DNA of 64,000 bases from Torreya grandis (GCA_037957365.1 JARHVA010000592.1:2369501-2433500); one strand, 5' to 3'. Positions 8,806-21,700 are shown, counted from the stretch's first letter. The notes: generated by a model not told the origin, from the sequence alone. Translations and numbers: made by a program.

Positions 8806-10140
8806 TGTAGACACTATTTTATGATTATAAGGCATCTCAATCTTGTACACTTGGCAAACTTAGACCTTGGTTGTTCCTCTCAGTTCTAGACCTTTCATAC
8901 TTCCACAAATCTTGAGTTTGCTCTATCTTGTGCCCCTTTGCCTATCTCTTAGTTTGACTAATATTATGTTGATGACATAGACTTTCTCTCTTGCCTAGAA
9001 TGCTTAAAATGTACTTATCTTCCACATTTGCAAGTTCTGAGCTTGTACTTGTTTCCTTGCTCCTTGAACACTAATGTCTAGGATAAACACTAGTATTGGC
9101 ATTAGTGTCTTGACCTGAAACAAGTATCCAATGGCCTAAAGTCATCCAATTTTCAAATGACATGTATCATGATCGTTGTGATAAGTTCTTTAATATGAGT
9201 TATTAGTCCAAAGGGATTGATATAAATACAAGATTAACCCTCATTCATTCCTCACCTATCCTACATGGGAAAATTCCTAGTATTCATAATAAAGCATTCA
9301 ACTAAACAAAACTTTCCTATTTTCTCCTATTCTCATATCACTTATTGGGACAACACAAACACAGGTTTGAATTACTAAAGGAGCAACTGAATAGCCCAGT
9401 TTTCCAAGTTACAAGTTAGGTCATTATTGTACTTACTTTCCACATATTGCATGATTCACACACAAACCAACATATAGAGGAGAACTACAAGAGTTTGAGG
9501 CCCTCTTTTGGAGTATTGGCTATGTAGGCAGTGCCCACTGATAGTGGGGTCTTTGGGGTCATTTCAAAACCATGTGCCCACTAACACATTTCCCCCCAAG
9601 CTCACTATGAAGACGGAGAATTAGGGTTTTTCCATTTCACAAGGAATGACATTCCATGACCCAGATCTGAATGCACCAGAGCGAAATCAACATAAAACAT
9701 ATAAGCATATAAGTGGTTACATCCTTTTCTAGTAGGTATTCTATATAGGACAGTTGTATCAAACCTAGACAATAGTGTTGACATAACCATCTAAGGTCGA
9801 CATTAGTGTTTAGAGTTTCAGAAGTGGCAAATCTAATATCTAATGATTGTTCCAGAATTGTCTTCCAGCCCTCTTGTCTATTCTAGATCCAACACTATGT
9901 TAACATTAAAATCATCTACGTATATTACTTTATTGTCATTTCCATACATAGCCTAGTTGTACTTTCTATAGTTAGACTATCTCAATTTTATGAATTTAGC
10001 ATATGCCTATACTAAGTTTAACATCTAATTGGCTTGCTATAGATGTGATTATTGCCCTTGTGCCATTTCATTTCTATACACCCCTATAATCAAATCTAAG
10101 ACTAATATTAAGATAATCTAGATCATTTTAGGGTTAAACA
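8806..10140 (+). mobile_element. LTR of Gypsy family X (5' LTR of gag-bearing half element A)
   Basis: Begins TGTAGACACT and ends TAGGGTTAAACA, 1335 bp. It aligns along its length with 13198-14522, 16069-17425 and, inverted, 37290-38635. Shared landmarks are CTTGGCAA near the start, the TATA region at 9221, ATTCATTCCTCACC, GGCCCTCTT..AGTATTGG..ATGTAGG and the terminal ATTTAGGGTTAAACA. Coding gag follows directly, so it acts as a 5' LTR. No partner 3' LTR or target duplication can be assigned. Confidence 0.8.
9221..9230 (+). promoter_or_regulatory. TATA box of family X LTR
   Basis: TATAAATACA follows GGGATTGA. The equivalent is TATATATAAA at 13611-13620; in the 16069 copy it has decayed to TATATGTGCA. 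Confidence 0.55.
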
Positions 10141-10252
10141 TTTAGTGAACCCAATCTTTGAACATCAAACCCTAGGACAAATTAGAGTTTTTTTATTTTT
10201 TTCCTAATTGTTGTACTTTGTTGTAAATTTTAAATTTTTCATTTTTGAAGCA

Positions 10253-11740
10253 ATGGAAAATGTTAGTGAAAATACCCAATTCCAAATGGAAGATAAAGAA
10301 GCATTGATTACTCATCTCAATAATAACAAAAGCTTAATGGATGCATTTTTGTGTGTTAAAAGAGATGAAATAAATAAACAAGATAAAACTAAGGCTACCT
10401 CACCTAGTGATAGTGAATCCTTAGAAGGTATTATAATTGAGCCCACATCCACCAATCCATCTACGTCTAGAGGGCGCATGCGTTATGTGTTTAAACCTTT
10501 CTTCCCTAAAACTACTATTGCTACATCTATCATGGAATTACCAATTGTTTGAACACAAACACTGGTTTGAATGCCTATTATTACTCAAAACATGTTTACA
10601 TCCCCTTTGGCGACTATTCAAACTACAAATCTAAAACCCATTGGGCCTATAGTTTGATAACTCCTTCAAGTTATAGAAACTTTGGAGGACAAGGTTACAA
10701 ACATTAAATAAAATGCTTTAAAATCTCCTAATGCTATAGATTTACAAGATGTGTTGCATAACCCTATTGCACTTGAAATATCTTTGCACCCTTTACCAAC
10801 TGGATTATTGTACCAAAATTCACATTTTATGATGGCAAGGGTGATCCTGAACAACATCTTTGAACCTTTTATATAGCTTGCCTTGATTATGTTTCTAATG
10901 ATAAACTTTTGACCAAATTATTTCCAAGAAGCCTCAAGGACTATGCTTTAAGTTGGTTATATGATTTACCTCTCCAATATGTGAAACCATTCAAATCTCT
11001 TACAAACCAATTTTTAGCACACTTTTTCATTAATATTTTTGAAAAGGTTTCGTATGCTCAAATTACCAAAATAAAATAAGGAACCAATGAGCTTATCAAT
11101 GGATATGTCTTGAGATATAAGACAATGCTAGCTAAAATGACCAATCTTATGGTAGATAAAGAATGACAAGACATATTCAAGCAAAGTTTGCTTGTTCTGT
11201 TACATGAGTCCATTATTTTTAAGAAAATCAAATATTTCGATGACTTATGCCATGTTGTACGGGACCATCAAATGAAGCTTATACCATTGAACAAGCTCAA
11301 GTATGTAGCAAACACACTAGTTGCATTTACATCTAGTATCAAATTTATAATCAAACCAAGTTATAAGATAAAACTGCTTGAGCCTAAAAATGAAACAACA
11401 ACCACAATTAACACAGTTTCATAGTAGCCTAATCAACTTGTCTTATCTAATATATCAAGGAGATAATTTATATGTTTACCTAAGTCCTCAGCGTCATTAC
11501 TCCCATGGTTATTAGAGTGTCAGCTTATCTCTCTCCCTCATCATATTAAGGTTAATATGGGTTTACCTATACCCAAAGGATATGATATGAATGCTTATTA
11601 TGATTATCATTGAGGACCAGGGCATTCTACAGGTAGATGCTTTACCTTGAAGTATAAGATCCAATATCTTATTGATTACCAAAAGCTTACATTTGATGAT
11701 CCTTCAAAGGAATCAAGATCACAACCTAGTGATCACCATA
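10253..11740 (+). pseudogene. Gypsy gag (family X, Tat-like), decayed
   Basis: ATG at 10253 opens a 100-codon N-terminal piece rich in charged residues (MENVSENTQFQMEDKEALI). The capsid-like core follows in broken frames. FYDGKGDPEQHL (10825-10860) is the usual plant Gypsy gag landmark. Next come a LFPRSLK..ALSWLY-like segment and FKSLTNQFL (10910-11040), then LHESIIFKKI..FDDLCHVV (11188-11330). A degenerate Tat-style zinc finger lies at 11600-11640 (YDYH.GPGHSTGRC, first Cys changed to Tyr), followed by KIQYLIDYQKL. At least ten stops and several frameshifts make it non-functional. Gag would form the particle that packages element RNA. Confidence 0.75.
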
Positions 11741-11879
11741 AATAAAAAATATTTAACAATCTTTTGCAAGATCATTCTAAGAAAGAACCAAAAATGTAAA
11801 TGGCATGTAATGCACATCCTCCCCACCACATTATGGACACCCACTACATGGGATTATTGGTACTTACACATGACATATA

Positions 11880-12340
11880 CCTCCTATGGTTCATAGACCC
11901 TTTATTATTTTCGATGACAATGAGATTAAGGATGATGACTCTGATCTTCATTATTTATTCATTCTAGCATACCTTGATAAACACCCTATACATAGTGCTA
12001 TGATTGATAATGGTGAAAGCAAAAAAAATTGTACCATGACATTACTTATGCTTACATCCTTATACTAGATCAGCTAGAGCATTCGGTGGGACCTCCAAGA
12101 AGGTTCTTGATGATATTGACTTACCTTTATAGGTCGGTCCCACACATGTAATTACTAAATTTTTAGTCATACCTTCCATGAGAATATTTTATATGTTATT
12201 TGGAAGACCTTGGATTTATACACTTCGAATAATACCTTATATAGTGCATGGGTGTGTTAAATACATTCATGTCAATTGGGTAATTACAATTTTTGGAATT
12301 CCATATGAACATCCTCTTGAATAAGATAAACTTATCCTAA
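11880..12340 (+). pseudogene. Gypsy protease (family X), decayed
   Basis: The retropepsin active-site region reads AMIDNGES (near 11995-12018), where intact Tat proteases have a D-[GSE]-G-[SA] loop. Further on come the flap and C-terminal region with LFGRPWIY (12197-12220) and a V-H-G-C-V-K-like tail, the counterpart of the LLGRPWIH..HQCLK motif of this lineage. Several in-frame stops occur between them. The element does not continue into RT: by about 12700 the plus-strand homology ends and a minus-strand RNase H begins. Confidence 0.7.
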
Positions 12341-12719
12341 ACAGTTAATTACCAAGCCTTCTAAGGCTCATTCACCATAAAAGGGTAAGCAATGGGTAAT
12401 CCCCTTTATTAGGTGATCAATACTTGAGATACTATTACATCAGAGACATACAGTGGATTCCATAGAATCCCCATCTAGTACACACCATGTTCAGATATTT
12501 AGATCACCTATACTTGTTCCTATTATGATTATTCCAAAGAAACCACAAACCACTCGATCATGGGTTCCATAAATCCCTACTCTTATTTCTCCTACTACTT
12601 CTTCACAACCATATATTCCTATTTTACATATTTAGAACATCATCGATACTACTGTGACAAATATTGAGAAATCATCGAGGATAACAACCTTATATAAAAA
12701 ACTTTACATACCATTGTAT
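12341..12719. other. Spacer and junction between plus-strand and minus-strand half elements
   Basis: Plus-strand sequence after the protease is Pro/Ser/Thr-rich, like the protease-RT linker of Tat elements. Somewhere between 12650 and 12720 it gives way to the end of a minus-strand RNase H reading frame. The exact breakpoint is not visible. Confidence 0.5.
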
Positions 12720-13197
12720 TATTCCAAATTAATTACATTTCAAGTAACTAAAATTACTGGTAAGGTATCTAAATTTGTTGTAGTAACTGACGAGCATTTA
12801 AATTATCGTATAGTGAAAGTTATTTGATTGTGATTAATGTCAATAGGGATCATAGAAAATAAACTATGTATTTCATAAACATGTTGGTTGTCTTCATGAG
12901 GAATGCTCTCAATCGTAATCATCTCAAAATATGTCTTTACTCATTTTGCCATTTCTTTGTATGGGATCAACTTTTTATAATTTATTTGATTAATATCTAA
13001 AACTTTATTAACTACAAGTTGAGAATCCCCATACACTTAAATAGGTTTAATTTTTAATTTACGTGTGGTGCATAGTCCAAGTATCCATGCCTCATATTCT
13101 ACTATTTTATTTACATGAAAATCATAAGTCATATGCAAATGGCATAGGATAGCCTTGGGTGAAATGAAACATATACCTACTCTAGTGCCTGTAGAAT
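12720..13197 (-). pseudogene. Second (extra) RNase H of the minus-strand Tat element D
   Basis: Read on the minus strand from 13197: STGTRVGICFISP, NKIVEYEAWILGL (catalytic Glu near 13098), YGDSQLVVNKV (catalytic Asp near 13023), YKKLIPYKEMA and IESIPHEDNQH. This is the additional RNase H of Tat-lineage Ty3/Gypsy elements, with few stops. The first catalytic block (F-D-G-S) lies just at or beyond the insertion point of element B, and the rest of pol resumes at 17426. It is a dead fragment that once would have helped remove element RNA after reverse transcription. Confidence 0.8.
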
Positions 13198-14522
13198 CAT
13201 AGACACTAAATTTGAATTATATAGCACCTCAGTATTGTATACTTGGCAAGTACTTCTAATGGTTATACCCTTCAGTTCTTAAGACCTTGCCGTCGAAAGG
13301 CTCACATCCTTTATCTCTTATGCCTATTTCTTATCTCTTAGTCTGACGATATGTTATTCTAATGACCAGGCTTTTTGTATTGCTCAAAATTTTATAAACC
13401 TATTTATTATCATCCTCTACAAGTTTTGGACTTGTACCTATTTTTTAGCTTCTTTGACACTTGTGTCCTAGTCAAAATTCTATGTCAATGCTAGTTTATT
13501 ATGCCAAACTAAGTCTCTAATGCCCTAAATTCATCAAATGTTCAAATGAAATGTATACCTATGGTTGAACTAAGTGATTTAATGTGAAATATTTCTACAA
13601 GTGATTGAGATATATATAAAAACAACCATCATTCACTCCTCACCTAACATAGACCTAACAACTCACAAAGAAACTTATTGAAGGTACCTAATCAAGAATT
13701 CAAGTGAGAATAACTACCCTATTCTCTTCTATTTTAATATCTTTCATAGGGATAACCCATCTATAATAAGGAACACTTTATGAGTCATATTTGCCAAGTT
13801 ACAATGTAGGCCACTCTATGTACTTGCTTATCACACTATGCATCCTTATGCACACATAATCTAACACGAAGGGGAGAACTACATAAGTCTAGGGCCCTCT
13901 TCAAAGTATTGGATATGTAGGTAGTGCCCATTGATATAGGGGTCCTTGGTGTAGCTCGACACTATGTTCCCACTAACCCATTTATCTCATAGTCACTTCA
14001 AGGGTGAAAAAGTTAAGACTTGATCATTTGACAAAGAACAATAACTTGTGTGTGAGATCTGAACACACTAGAGTAAAGGTGGTAGAAAACCCAAAAGTTT
14101 CAATGTGGTAGCACCCAAATACAATTGATATTTTTTATTGGACACCTATATCTAAGTTAGAAAGTAGCATCGACATAACTGTCCATATCTGATACAAGAT
14201 TTGAGGCCCTAAAATGCAAATGTATACAATTCGAAGAATGCTCCAAGATCCTGATCTATTCCACTTTCATCCTGTTTCAGCCCAAATCTACATGTGCATA
14301 GCAAACTAACTAAGTACTCTTGTTTCTAATTTATTACAATATCACTCAATAGTTGTACTTTCCATTTTTAGCACATCTCATTATTATAAATTTATAACAT
14401 TGTTTATCCAAGTTTGTAAATTAATTGGCCTACTATAGATCTATTTATCACCCTTGTCATCGCTCATTTCTATATTATTAACCCTATACTATATTAACCC
14501 ATCTCAATTTAGGGCTATATTA
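13198..14522 (+). mobile_element. 5' LTR of element B
   Basis: Starts CATAGACACTAAATTTG (TG decayed to CA) and ends ATTTAGGGCTATATTA (CA decayed to TA). It aligns with 16069-17425 throughout. Confidence 0.75.
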
Positions 14523-14949
14523 TGGCCCTCATGCCTATGTTTACCTATTATGACATGTGCATATGTCATATTTTATTGTTTGTTGACATTTAAATACATC
14601 CTTTTTTATTCTATGGACATTTTAACAAGTCACGTCCCTTTTATTGTGAAAAATTTGAACATGCCCCTTATTTGAGATCTCCTCATACCATTGTCTTTTG
14701 ATTTACTTTTGAGTGCTCTTATGTGTATGTTTGATTACTTGTTAAGCTTGTACTATTACTATATATACGTTACCATGATTCATATTATTCACCTTAAGAT
14801 TTGATGTGATCACATACTATGGACCTAATTGATATATCTACCTAGACATGTTACCCCTGTCTGTTACTTGATACAATCATATATTATACAATTATCTTAT
14901 CCTTTTGAAGTAAGGTGACTACTAGTTTCTACTTCCCCTCACCTCAAAA

Positions 14950-15235
14950 GAGGGGCATACCAATGGTGGCATGTCGTAGAGCCATGGCTTTCACACCATC
15001 ACAATTTTGTATTTCATTGGGGACAAGGCATATAGGCATGGATTTCACACTTTCACAGCTTCAAATTTGGGTGGGGGCATGCCAAAAGGGCATGACTTCC
15101 ATACTTATTCAATATTTTTAGATTATAGTCGAGGTATGTTATGGAAACATGTTCTCCACACTTATACAAACTCTTAGTTTTATAGTTAGTGGAAACATGG
15201 CATGGAAACATGTCTTCCACACTTTCAAATTTTTA
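14950..15235. repeat. Imperfect tandem repeat: GGCATGG..TTTCACAC..TCACA..TTC
   Basis: Four to five copies of a unit running from a GGCATGG/ACATGG box to TTCACAC or TCCACAC, then a TTCAAATTTT-like box, occur at roughly 14970, 15030, 15090, 15150 and 15205. The later copies form a GGAAACATGG-CATGGAAACATG variant. Confidence 0.55.
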
Positions 15236-16033
15236 TAATTGGCCCAATCACATAGTTATATGTTTTAAACACACACTTATGGCAGTATTTCGTTTATTGG
15301 TACCATTTTTATGCCCAGGTTTTAGATTGAGACATATATGAGGTGCATATGCCATGCAAAAGATCACCTTATTTTGTAAAAAAAATTAGCTTTTAGATTT
15401 CAAATATTTTTACGGACTTTAGCCTACACTAGGAAGGACTTTTATGGACTGTTATTGAGACAATCTATTACAGTAGTTGGTTCACTTTTGGCAAGGTTAA
15501 GGTGATTACATCATTTAATATTACCAATTTTATAGAATGGAGTGATCAAATCCTCCACCTGTACCAATTTTATAGTGTGAGTTGACTTGGATCGCTCACA
15601 CTCACCAGGTTATAAGTATGATTGGGTTACATAGTTGAGCAAATCTCAATTGTTGGGTGGAAACTCACATTTTCTCCAAAGTTGGGGGAAAATTGAGTTC
15701 CAATATTTATACTTTCAGGTTTTACTATTATCCTAATCTCAACTCCAAAGCTTCAAAATAAGGCATATCTTCAAATCAAATTGCCAAAAGGCAAGATGAT
15801 TGTATCGATACATAGGTGTACTCCTAAATTTGCTATCTTTAATTTCTAGCATTTCAAATTCTCTCAATTTCATATTATATGCATTTATTATATACTATAA
15901 AATGCACTTGGTTGTAGGCTAGTCACCAACAAAGCACTCAAGTGGGACTCACGTAAAGATAAGGCACATTATACACACCCAAGTGTGCATTTATTTTTAT
16001 ACACACCCAAGTACGCATTTCTTTTTCTTTAAA

Positions 16034-16052
16034 CTAGTAATTTCATTACTAG
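16034..16052 (+). other. Perfect stem-loop upstream of the PPT (element B)
   Basis: CTAGTAAT (16034-16041) and ATTACTAG (16045-16052) are perfect inverted repeats with a TTC loop, next to the purine tract. The same site is occupied by a hairpin in two other elements of the window. Confidence 0.7.
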
Positions 16053-16068
16053 ATTAAAGAGGGACAAA
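16053..16068 (+). other. Polypurine tract of element B
   Basis: ATTAAAGAGGGACAAA directly precedes TATAGACACTAA (decayed TGTAGACACTAA), the start of the 3' LTR. Confidence 0.8.
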
Positions 16069-17425
16069 TATAGACACTAAATTTGAATTATATAACACCT
16101 TGGTCTTATATACTCAAGTACTAATCATGGCTGTACCTTTCAGTTCTTAAGACCTTTCTGCTACCGAAAGGCTCACATCAACTATCTCTTGTGCCTATTA
16201 TTTATCTCTTAGTATGACCATATGTTATTGTAATGACTAGGCCTTTTGTACTATTCAAAATGCTATAACCTACTTATTATCATCTTTTTCCAATTTTGGA
16301 CCTATCCTTATTTTATAGCTTCCTTGACACGTGCATCCTAATTAGATGCGTATGTCACTGCTAGTGTCCTATGCAAAACTAAGTGTCTAATGCCCTAAAG
16401 TCGTAAAATTTTCAAATGAAACATATACCTATAGTAAACCTAAGTGCTTTAGTGTGAGAAATTTTCAAAATGGATTGATATATGTGCAAGTTCAATCCTT
16501 GTTCATTTCTCACCTAATGCAGACCTATTAACTCACAAGGTAACTTATTAAAGGTAATCAATCAAACATTCAAGTGAGCATAACTTCCCTATTATCTCCT
16601 ATTTCAATATTAGTCATAGGGCAGCCCATCTATAGGTATGAAGTTCTGAAGGAGTACTCCATGAGTCATGTTCACCAAGTTATAAGCTAGGTCACTCTAT
16701 GTACTTGATTATCACATATTGCATCATTATGCACACACAAACTAACATGTATGGGATGACTACATAACTTTAAGGCCCTTTTCAAAGTATTGGATCTAAC
16801 TACATAACTTTAAGGCCCTTTTCAAAGTATTGGCTATGTAGGTAGCACCCATTGATAGAGGGGTCCTTGGGGACGCTTGACATTATGTGTATGCTAACCC
16901 ATTTTTCCCATTGTCACTTTAAGGGTGAAAAATTAGGATTTAATTATTTGACAAAGAGTGATAGCCTATGCATGAGATTTGAACACATGAGAGTGAAGGT
17001 GATAGAAAACCTAGAACTTTCCAGGTGATCACACATAGATATAGTTAATATTTCATATAGGACACATGCATCCAAGTTAGATAGTAATATTGATGATTGT
17101 CTAGAATTAATGCAAGCATTTGAGGCCCCATAATGAAAATTACTACTCCAATATATTAATCCAGTCCACTTCTACCCTATTTTAGCCTAAATTTACATGC
17201 ACACAATAAGCCAAATAAGTACTCTTGCTTCTAATTTATTGCAATATAAATTAATAGTTGTATTTTTTATTTTTAGCATATCTCAGTATTATAAATTTAA
17301 AACATTTTTATCTAAATTTACAAATTAATTAGATTATTATAGATATGTTTATCACCCTTGTGCTTATTCATTATTATATTCTTAACCCTATACTATATTG
17401 ACCCATCTCAATTTAGGGTTAAACA
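16069..17425 (+). mobile_element. 3' LTR of element B
   Basis: Starts TATAGACACTAAATTTG and ends ATTTAGGGTTAAACA. It contains a 40-bp tandem duplication (16761-16800 and 16801-16840) absent from the other three family X LTRs. Confidence 0.78.
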
Positions 17426-18016
17426 AGGACATTTGGATCCTTTACACAGTCTAAGTATCATTTCAATATGATATGTAACAAGATCATCACAAAATCATCA
17501 TAAATTGGTAGCAAGTCAACCAGTGATATTGTGTCTAATTGATCTATAGTTACTTGTCCTTTTATGGATTTTTGAGATAAAAACTTTAATTTGAATTCCA
17601 TAAGTAGCATTATCCATTTAACTATGCACCCTAAAAAATATTATTTTTCCATTAAAAACATTAATGAATCCACCTTTGTGATGACATGTGTTTCATTATT
17701 TAGCATATAATATTAAGGCTTTTATGTTGTGAAAATACTGGCTAGACATAATTTCTCCATGGCATTTTATTTTATTTTATAATCGACTAGTGTATAACTA
17801 ATGTAATATATTGCACACTCTCTATGATCATCATCATATTGCATCAATAAATTCCCTAAGGCATGCATGCTTTGTTGAAAATTTTTATAGCTATAAGGTC
17901 CTATCTAGTATTGGAGGCATGAGAATAGTTGGATTAACTAAATATTGTCTGATTGCATAAAAATTTTGTTGAAAATTGGCATCTCATTGAATTTGTGCCC
18001 TTTTTATTAACCGCAT
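17426..18016 (-). pseudogene. First RNase H and RT-connection of the minus-strand Tat element D
   Basis: On the minus strand from 18016 the frame reads LIKRAQIQ.DANFQQNFYAIRQYLVNPTILMPPILDRTL, the connection segment after RT in Tat elements (K-G-A-x-F-x-W-D-x-x-C-Q-x-A-F); the stop sits at the Trp. An RNase H with H-Y-like and KVFISKIHK...GQVTIDQ-like segments follows in decayed frames down to 17430. The upstream part of the same gene is at 34944. The two were separated by the 16.9-kb element, whose target duplication lies at this junction. Confidence 0.75.
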
Positions 18017-18713
18017 TGTATGCACCTAATTATTCTTGCCAAACTCGCTAAATTATTTATAATCTCATCTAATATCTACATTTAATATTAACCCTTTGTC
18101 CCCTTAAGTTAATTAATCAATTAATCCTAAACTACGTGAAAAATCCCACTTCCCACATATTTACATTTTCCTAATATTTAAAATCCTAATTTACACCACA
18201 ACCCCACTTTTCACCTAATTCCCAATTTTACAATTCTTTTATTACTCACATGTTTCCCTCCCAAAATAAGGTCTAGAGGCTTCCAAACTCTATAGCCTTC
18301 TCCCTCCTCAAATTTTAAATTTGAGAGGGAAATCTCCCCTCCAATACCTTCCAAAGACCCCTTTAAATAAGAGCATGCCCAATCATGAGAAGAACAAGGA
18401 AGAAATCCAAGTTTATGTTGCCTTCATTGCACTAGCCTTCATAGCCCTCTTGCATCCATCATAACAATTCATTAAGTCATCCATCTTGAAGCCATTATCA
18501 CGCAATCCAAACATCAAGTTGAGTTACATTGAAGAATCTGTTGGAAAATCTGGGAGGGAAGCCAGAGAAGAGTGAGATGATGATAAGAACTTGTTATTAA
18601 TTCTGATTGTTCCTTTATATTATCTCATATTAGTGATCTTTATAAGGATTTGAGTTAGATTTAGTATCATTTGCATATTTAAATATGTTTTGCTCAAGTT
18701 TTACAGAGATTCA
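18017..18713 (+). mobile_element. 5' LTR of element C
   Basis: TGTATGCACC...GAGATTCA, 697 bp, pairs with 34256-34943. A TATA-like TTTAAATAAG is at 18362-18371 (34605-34614 in the partner). It carries the inverted repeat CTCAAATTT-T-AAATTTGAG near 18308-18326, conserved in the 3' LTR with one changed centre base. Confidence 0.9.
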
Positions 18714-18715
18714 TT

Positions 18716-18733
18716 TGGCGACCACAGTGGAAG
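18716..18733 (+). other. Primer binding site of element C
   Basis: TGGCGACCACAGTGGAAG begins two bases after the LTR end. TGGCGACC starts are common in Tat-group PBSs, often assigned to tRNA-Arg. The exact tRNA needs a 3'-end comparison. Confidence 0.75.
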
Positions 18734-21700
18734 GTGCTAACCTCCTCTTAAACTGACATTCTCTGCATTGAGTATGTTTGCTTGAGTTTGCAAGATAGAT
18801 CAAAGAAGAAGTTGGTGGATCTAGGTTTCATATTTATCACAATATTGTATTTTTCTCTTTGTTAGTAATAACTTGTGCTTTTGGTTGAGATTGGCCTATA
18901 CTATTGTTTGTTAATACTATGTTCTGGTGGTTTGATATGCTATATTAAATTTGTTAAAAGAAAAACTTAAATGTTTGTTAGTTTATTTAAGATTCCCAAA
19001 GCATTTTATCAAAACTGATCTATATGCATTCAGTCTAAATAGTCCATGACCCCTCTAGTATTGTATTCCTATTTGTTGTATACAAATTATGTCATGTTGT
19101 TTAGATTTGCTTCAATAACTTTGTGCTCCATCATAGTTTTTGGTTCGACCTTCTAAATCATTATAATATTGGTATTCAGACCGATTATAGCTTGAAAAAC
19201 ATTGGTTTTGGGTATTTGAGAAGAATTTCACAATCTAGAACAAGCTCTCACAGGGCTTTTGTTCAATAGCTCTTTGATTCAAAGAATCATTTGGCATCCT
19301 TTTATGGAGAACAACTCACCCCCTAAATATATGGAATTAGACAAAAATCCACTTTGCCTTGTGCCCTAATGGATTTTTGTATCATGTTCTAAAGTTCTAA
19401 AGCTCCCATTTTTGCATATGTTGGGAGGGAATCAACAAAGGTTGTGGCATTTGGATTTACACCTGCCAAATTGCATTTGACTCAAAACTTCCAAAGCCTT
19501 TTTTGTTGATCTTGAGCATATCCTACAGCCATCATGGCCCACAAGGTAATGCTTCTTTGAGACACTTTGTCAAACAATCCACGTTTTGGTTGAAGTCATT
19601 GTAGGAAGTGTATTTCTTGAATATGGGTGTAAGTTTCAAAGTCTATTTCAATGGATATCCATACCATGTCTTAAAACCTCATTTTAATGCATAAGAGAGC
19701 TAGCAAAATGCAGATTTTGGCTTTTATACCTACCGATCTACATATTATTCATAACTTCTAATGCATTTTCCACCAATATATTCTTTGCATATCCTACAAT
19801 CACTGTAGTCTACAAGCTCATAGCACTTCACAGGCCTGTGTTCCCTGAGCCAACAACTTATTATCAAGACCAATCAATATTCATATTTTAATTCTCAACA
19901 TTTGAAGTTTGTTTATCAATCTTTTTTATGCAATATTTGGTTAACTCCACATCTAGTTGTCATAATCAAATTGATCAGGTCGCCCACCTGTCGAGCCACT
20001 CAAAGTGCACTTATCTTTTCTAGGCCACCATTGCATGAAACACCAATAAGGTTGTCACCTTTCTTTTTTATGCCCACCATTTGATAACAATAATTGCAAT
20101 GACAATACCTGTCTATAGTAATCATAGCGCCTCTTTGAAAAATTTATCACTCATTTTGACTAGATTCCATTTTGATTTGACTACTTGGCAAAATAATATA
20201 AAGTTTTTTTAATGTTTTATATGTATGGCCAAAACATTTTATTTAGAATGTCATTTGAGTAGTCATTTAGTTGTTAATCTTGTACATTCAATATTACTCT
20301 TTAGTATTTTTTAGAAAGTAATGTGAGACGATTGGTAATCTAATTGACTAGTCTTTTTATTATTATTATTTTAATCATAGTTTTTTAGTTACTAAAATAA
20401 TAATCATATATAAAAGGTGGAATTTTCAACATCTGGGTACTCATAGATATCAAAAGAATCAACTTTGCTCAAACTAATAACTCTTTCTCATTGCAGGTTG
20501 CCTTGTATTGCTCTATGGAATGATTGGCCAAAGATTAAAATTGATCAAACTACTAATCATTTTGCAGAAATCAAATACAAACATCATTTTTAACTATCCA
20601 TCTAATTTTGCTTGTTGACACATTTGATGTGAGCTTGCAGGGCTAATTATTTCAAGCTTAAACATTTAAAAACTACTATCGATATTTGTGCAGGGTCAAG
20701 TGTCAAAGTTATCGATTTTAAAAAAACCATTAAACCATTTGCCCATAGGATGAATGATCAACAATTGATGATCCCAACGACTACTAATCTTTTATTTTAT
20801 AGGTCTACCAGTCTCCTAAATCAGATAAAATATTATTTTTTCCTATTTTCTTTGTTCTTAATTGGATTAGAATAGATAACACACTAAATTATTGGGTTAA
20901 AGAACCTTTTGTTTGTTTGAGTGTCACCCAGGGGCTACAATGGTGTATGCTCTCCTCCTTGCATCCTTGTGGCAATTATTGGAAGATAAAAAACCACAAA
21001 TAAACCCTCCACATTTTTGTTTCTAGGGGTTGATGATTTGGATTTCATCACCATGCATTAGACCACACTCTGTGTTTCAATGGAGTATAAATATCAGGAC
21101 AACTATCATTAGGTGCTAAAGCAAAATTACCCATAAAAGGGTTCCATGGAGTGAGTGGAATTTTGGATCCAATATGCAAAGTGGTTAGACAACATCCTAC
21201 ATGGATTTTTGCCCCATCATACTTTTGCATATATTGGGGACTACCCTAGAATCCCTTGTGTAAACTTACCTTAAGACCTTTTAGTCATAACAGGTATTCC
21301 AAAGTCAGGATCAACTCCTAAGAAGTCATTAAGTGCAGACAGGTCAAGAGGGTTTGGTTGATTCCATAATGGGTCACCGGCTTGTAGCCCCACCCATGAA
21401 GCCATTAGATGATACGAATATGGGGTTACACACCCTTTTCAATTTACTAGCTTAGGACTTGTTGTTGAGTGTGTTGTGTGAGAGACATGTTAAAATTGTG
21501 TTGCCTCTGAACCAAGTCGATCATTCCATTTTTTGTTTTTGAAACACCTTAGATACCCCTAGGTTGAAACCCATGATTAAACCCCATTTTCATATCCATC
21601 TCACCATCCTAAACAACATTTGACATCTACCTAATGTTTTCGATTCACCATCCCAAACAACATCTAATATCCATCTCATATCTGCCCATTTTGTCCTCCT

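Larger units (their letters stand above)
14523..16055 (+). other. Non-coding internal region of element B
   Basis: No gag or pol motif is present. It contains imperfect ~70-100-bp tandem repeats (14950-15235). Just before the PPT are two copies of TACACACCCAAGT.GCATTT (about 15969-16021) and a perfect hairpin. Confidence 0.6.
13193..17430 (+). mobile_element. Non-coding family X element B (4.2 kb), inserted into element D
   Basis: Two family X LTRs in direct orientation (13198-14522 and 16069-17425) flank 1.55 kb without coding capacity. Flanking pentamers are AGAAT (13193-13197) and AGGAC (17426-17430), which match as a target duplication if two C-to-T-type transitions are allowed. The minus-strand RNase H reading on the left (STGTRVG...) continues on the right side. 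Together these show B is one insertion. It is a LARD-like or deleted derivative that shares LTRs with the coding copies. Confidence 0.75.

Noticed and set aside
14915..15121. 68-codon frame in element B as a gag remnant
   Set aside because: It is a translation of the internal tandem repeat and lacks any gag motif.
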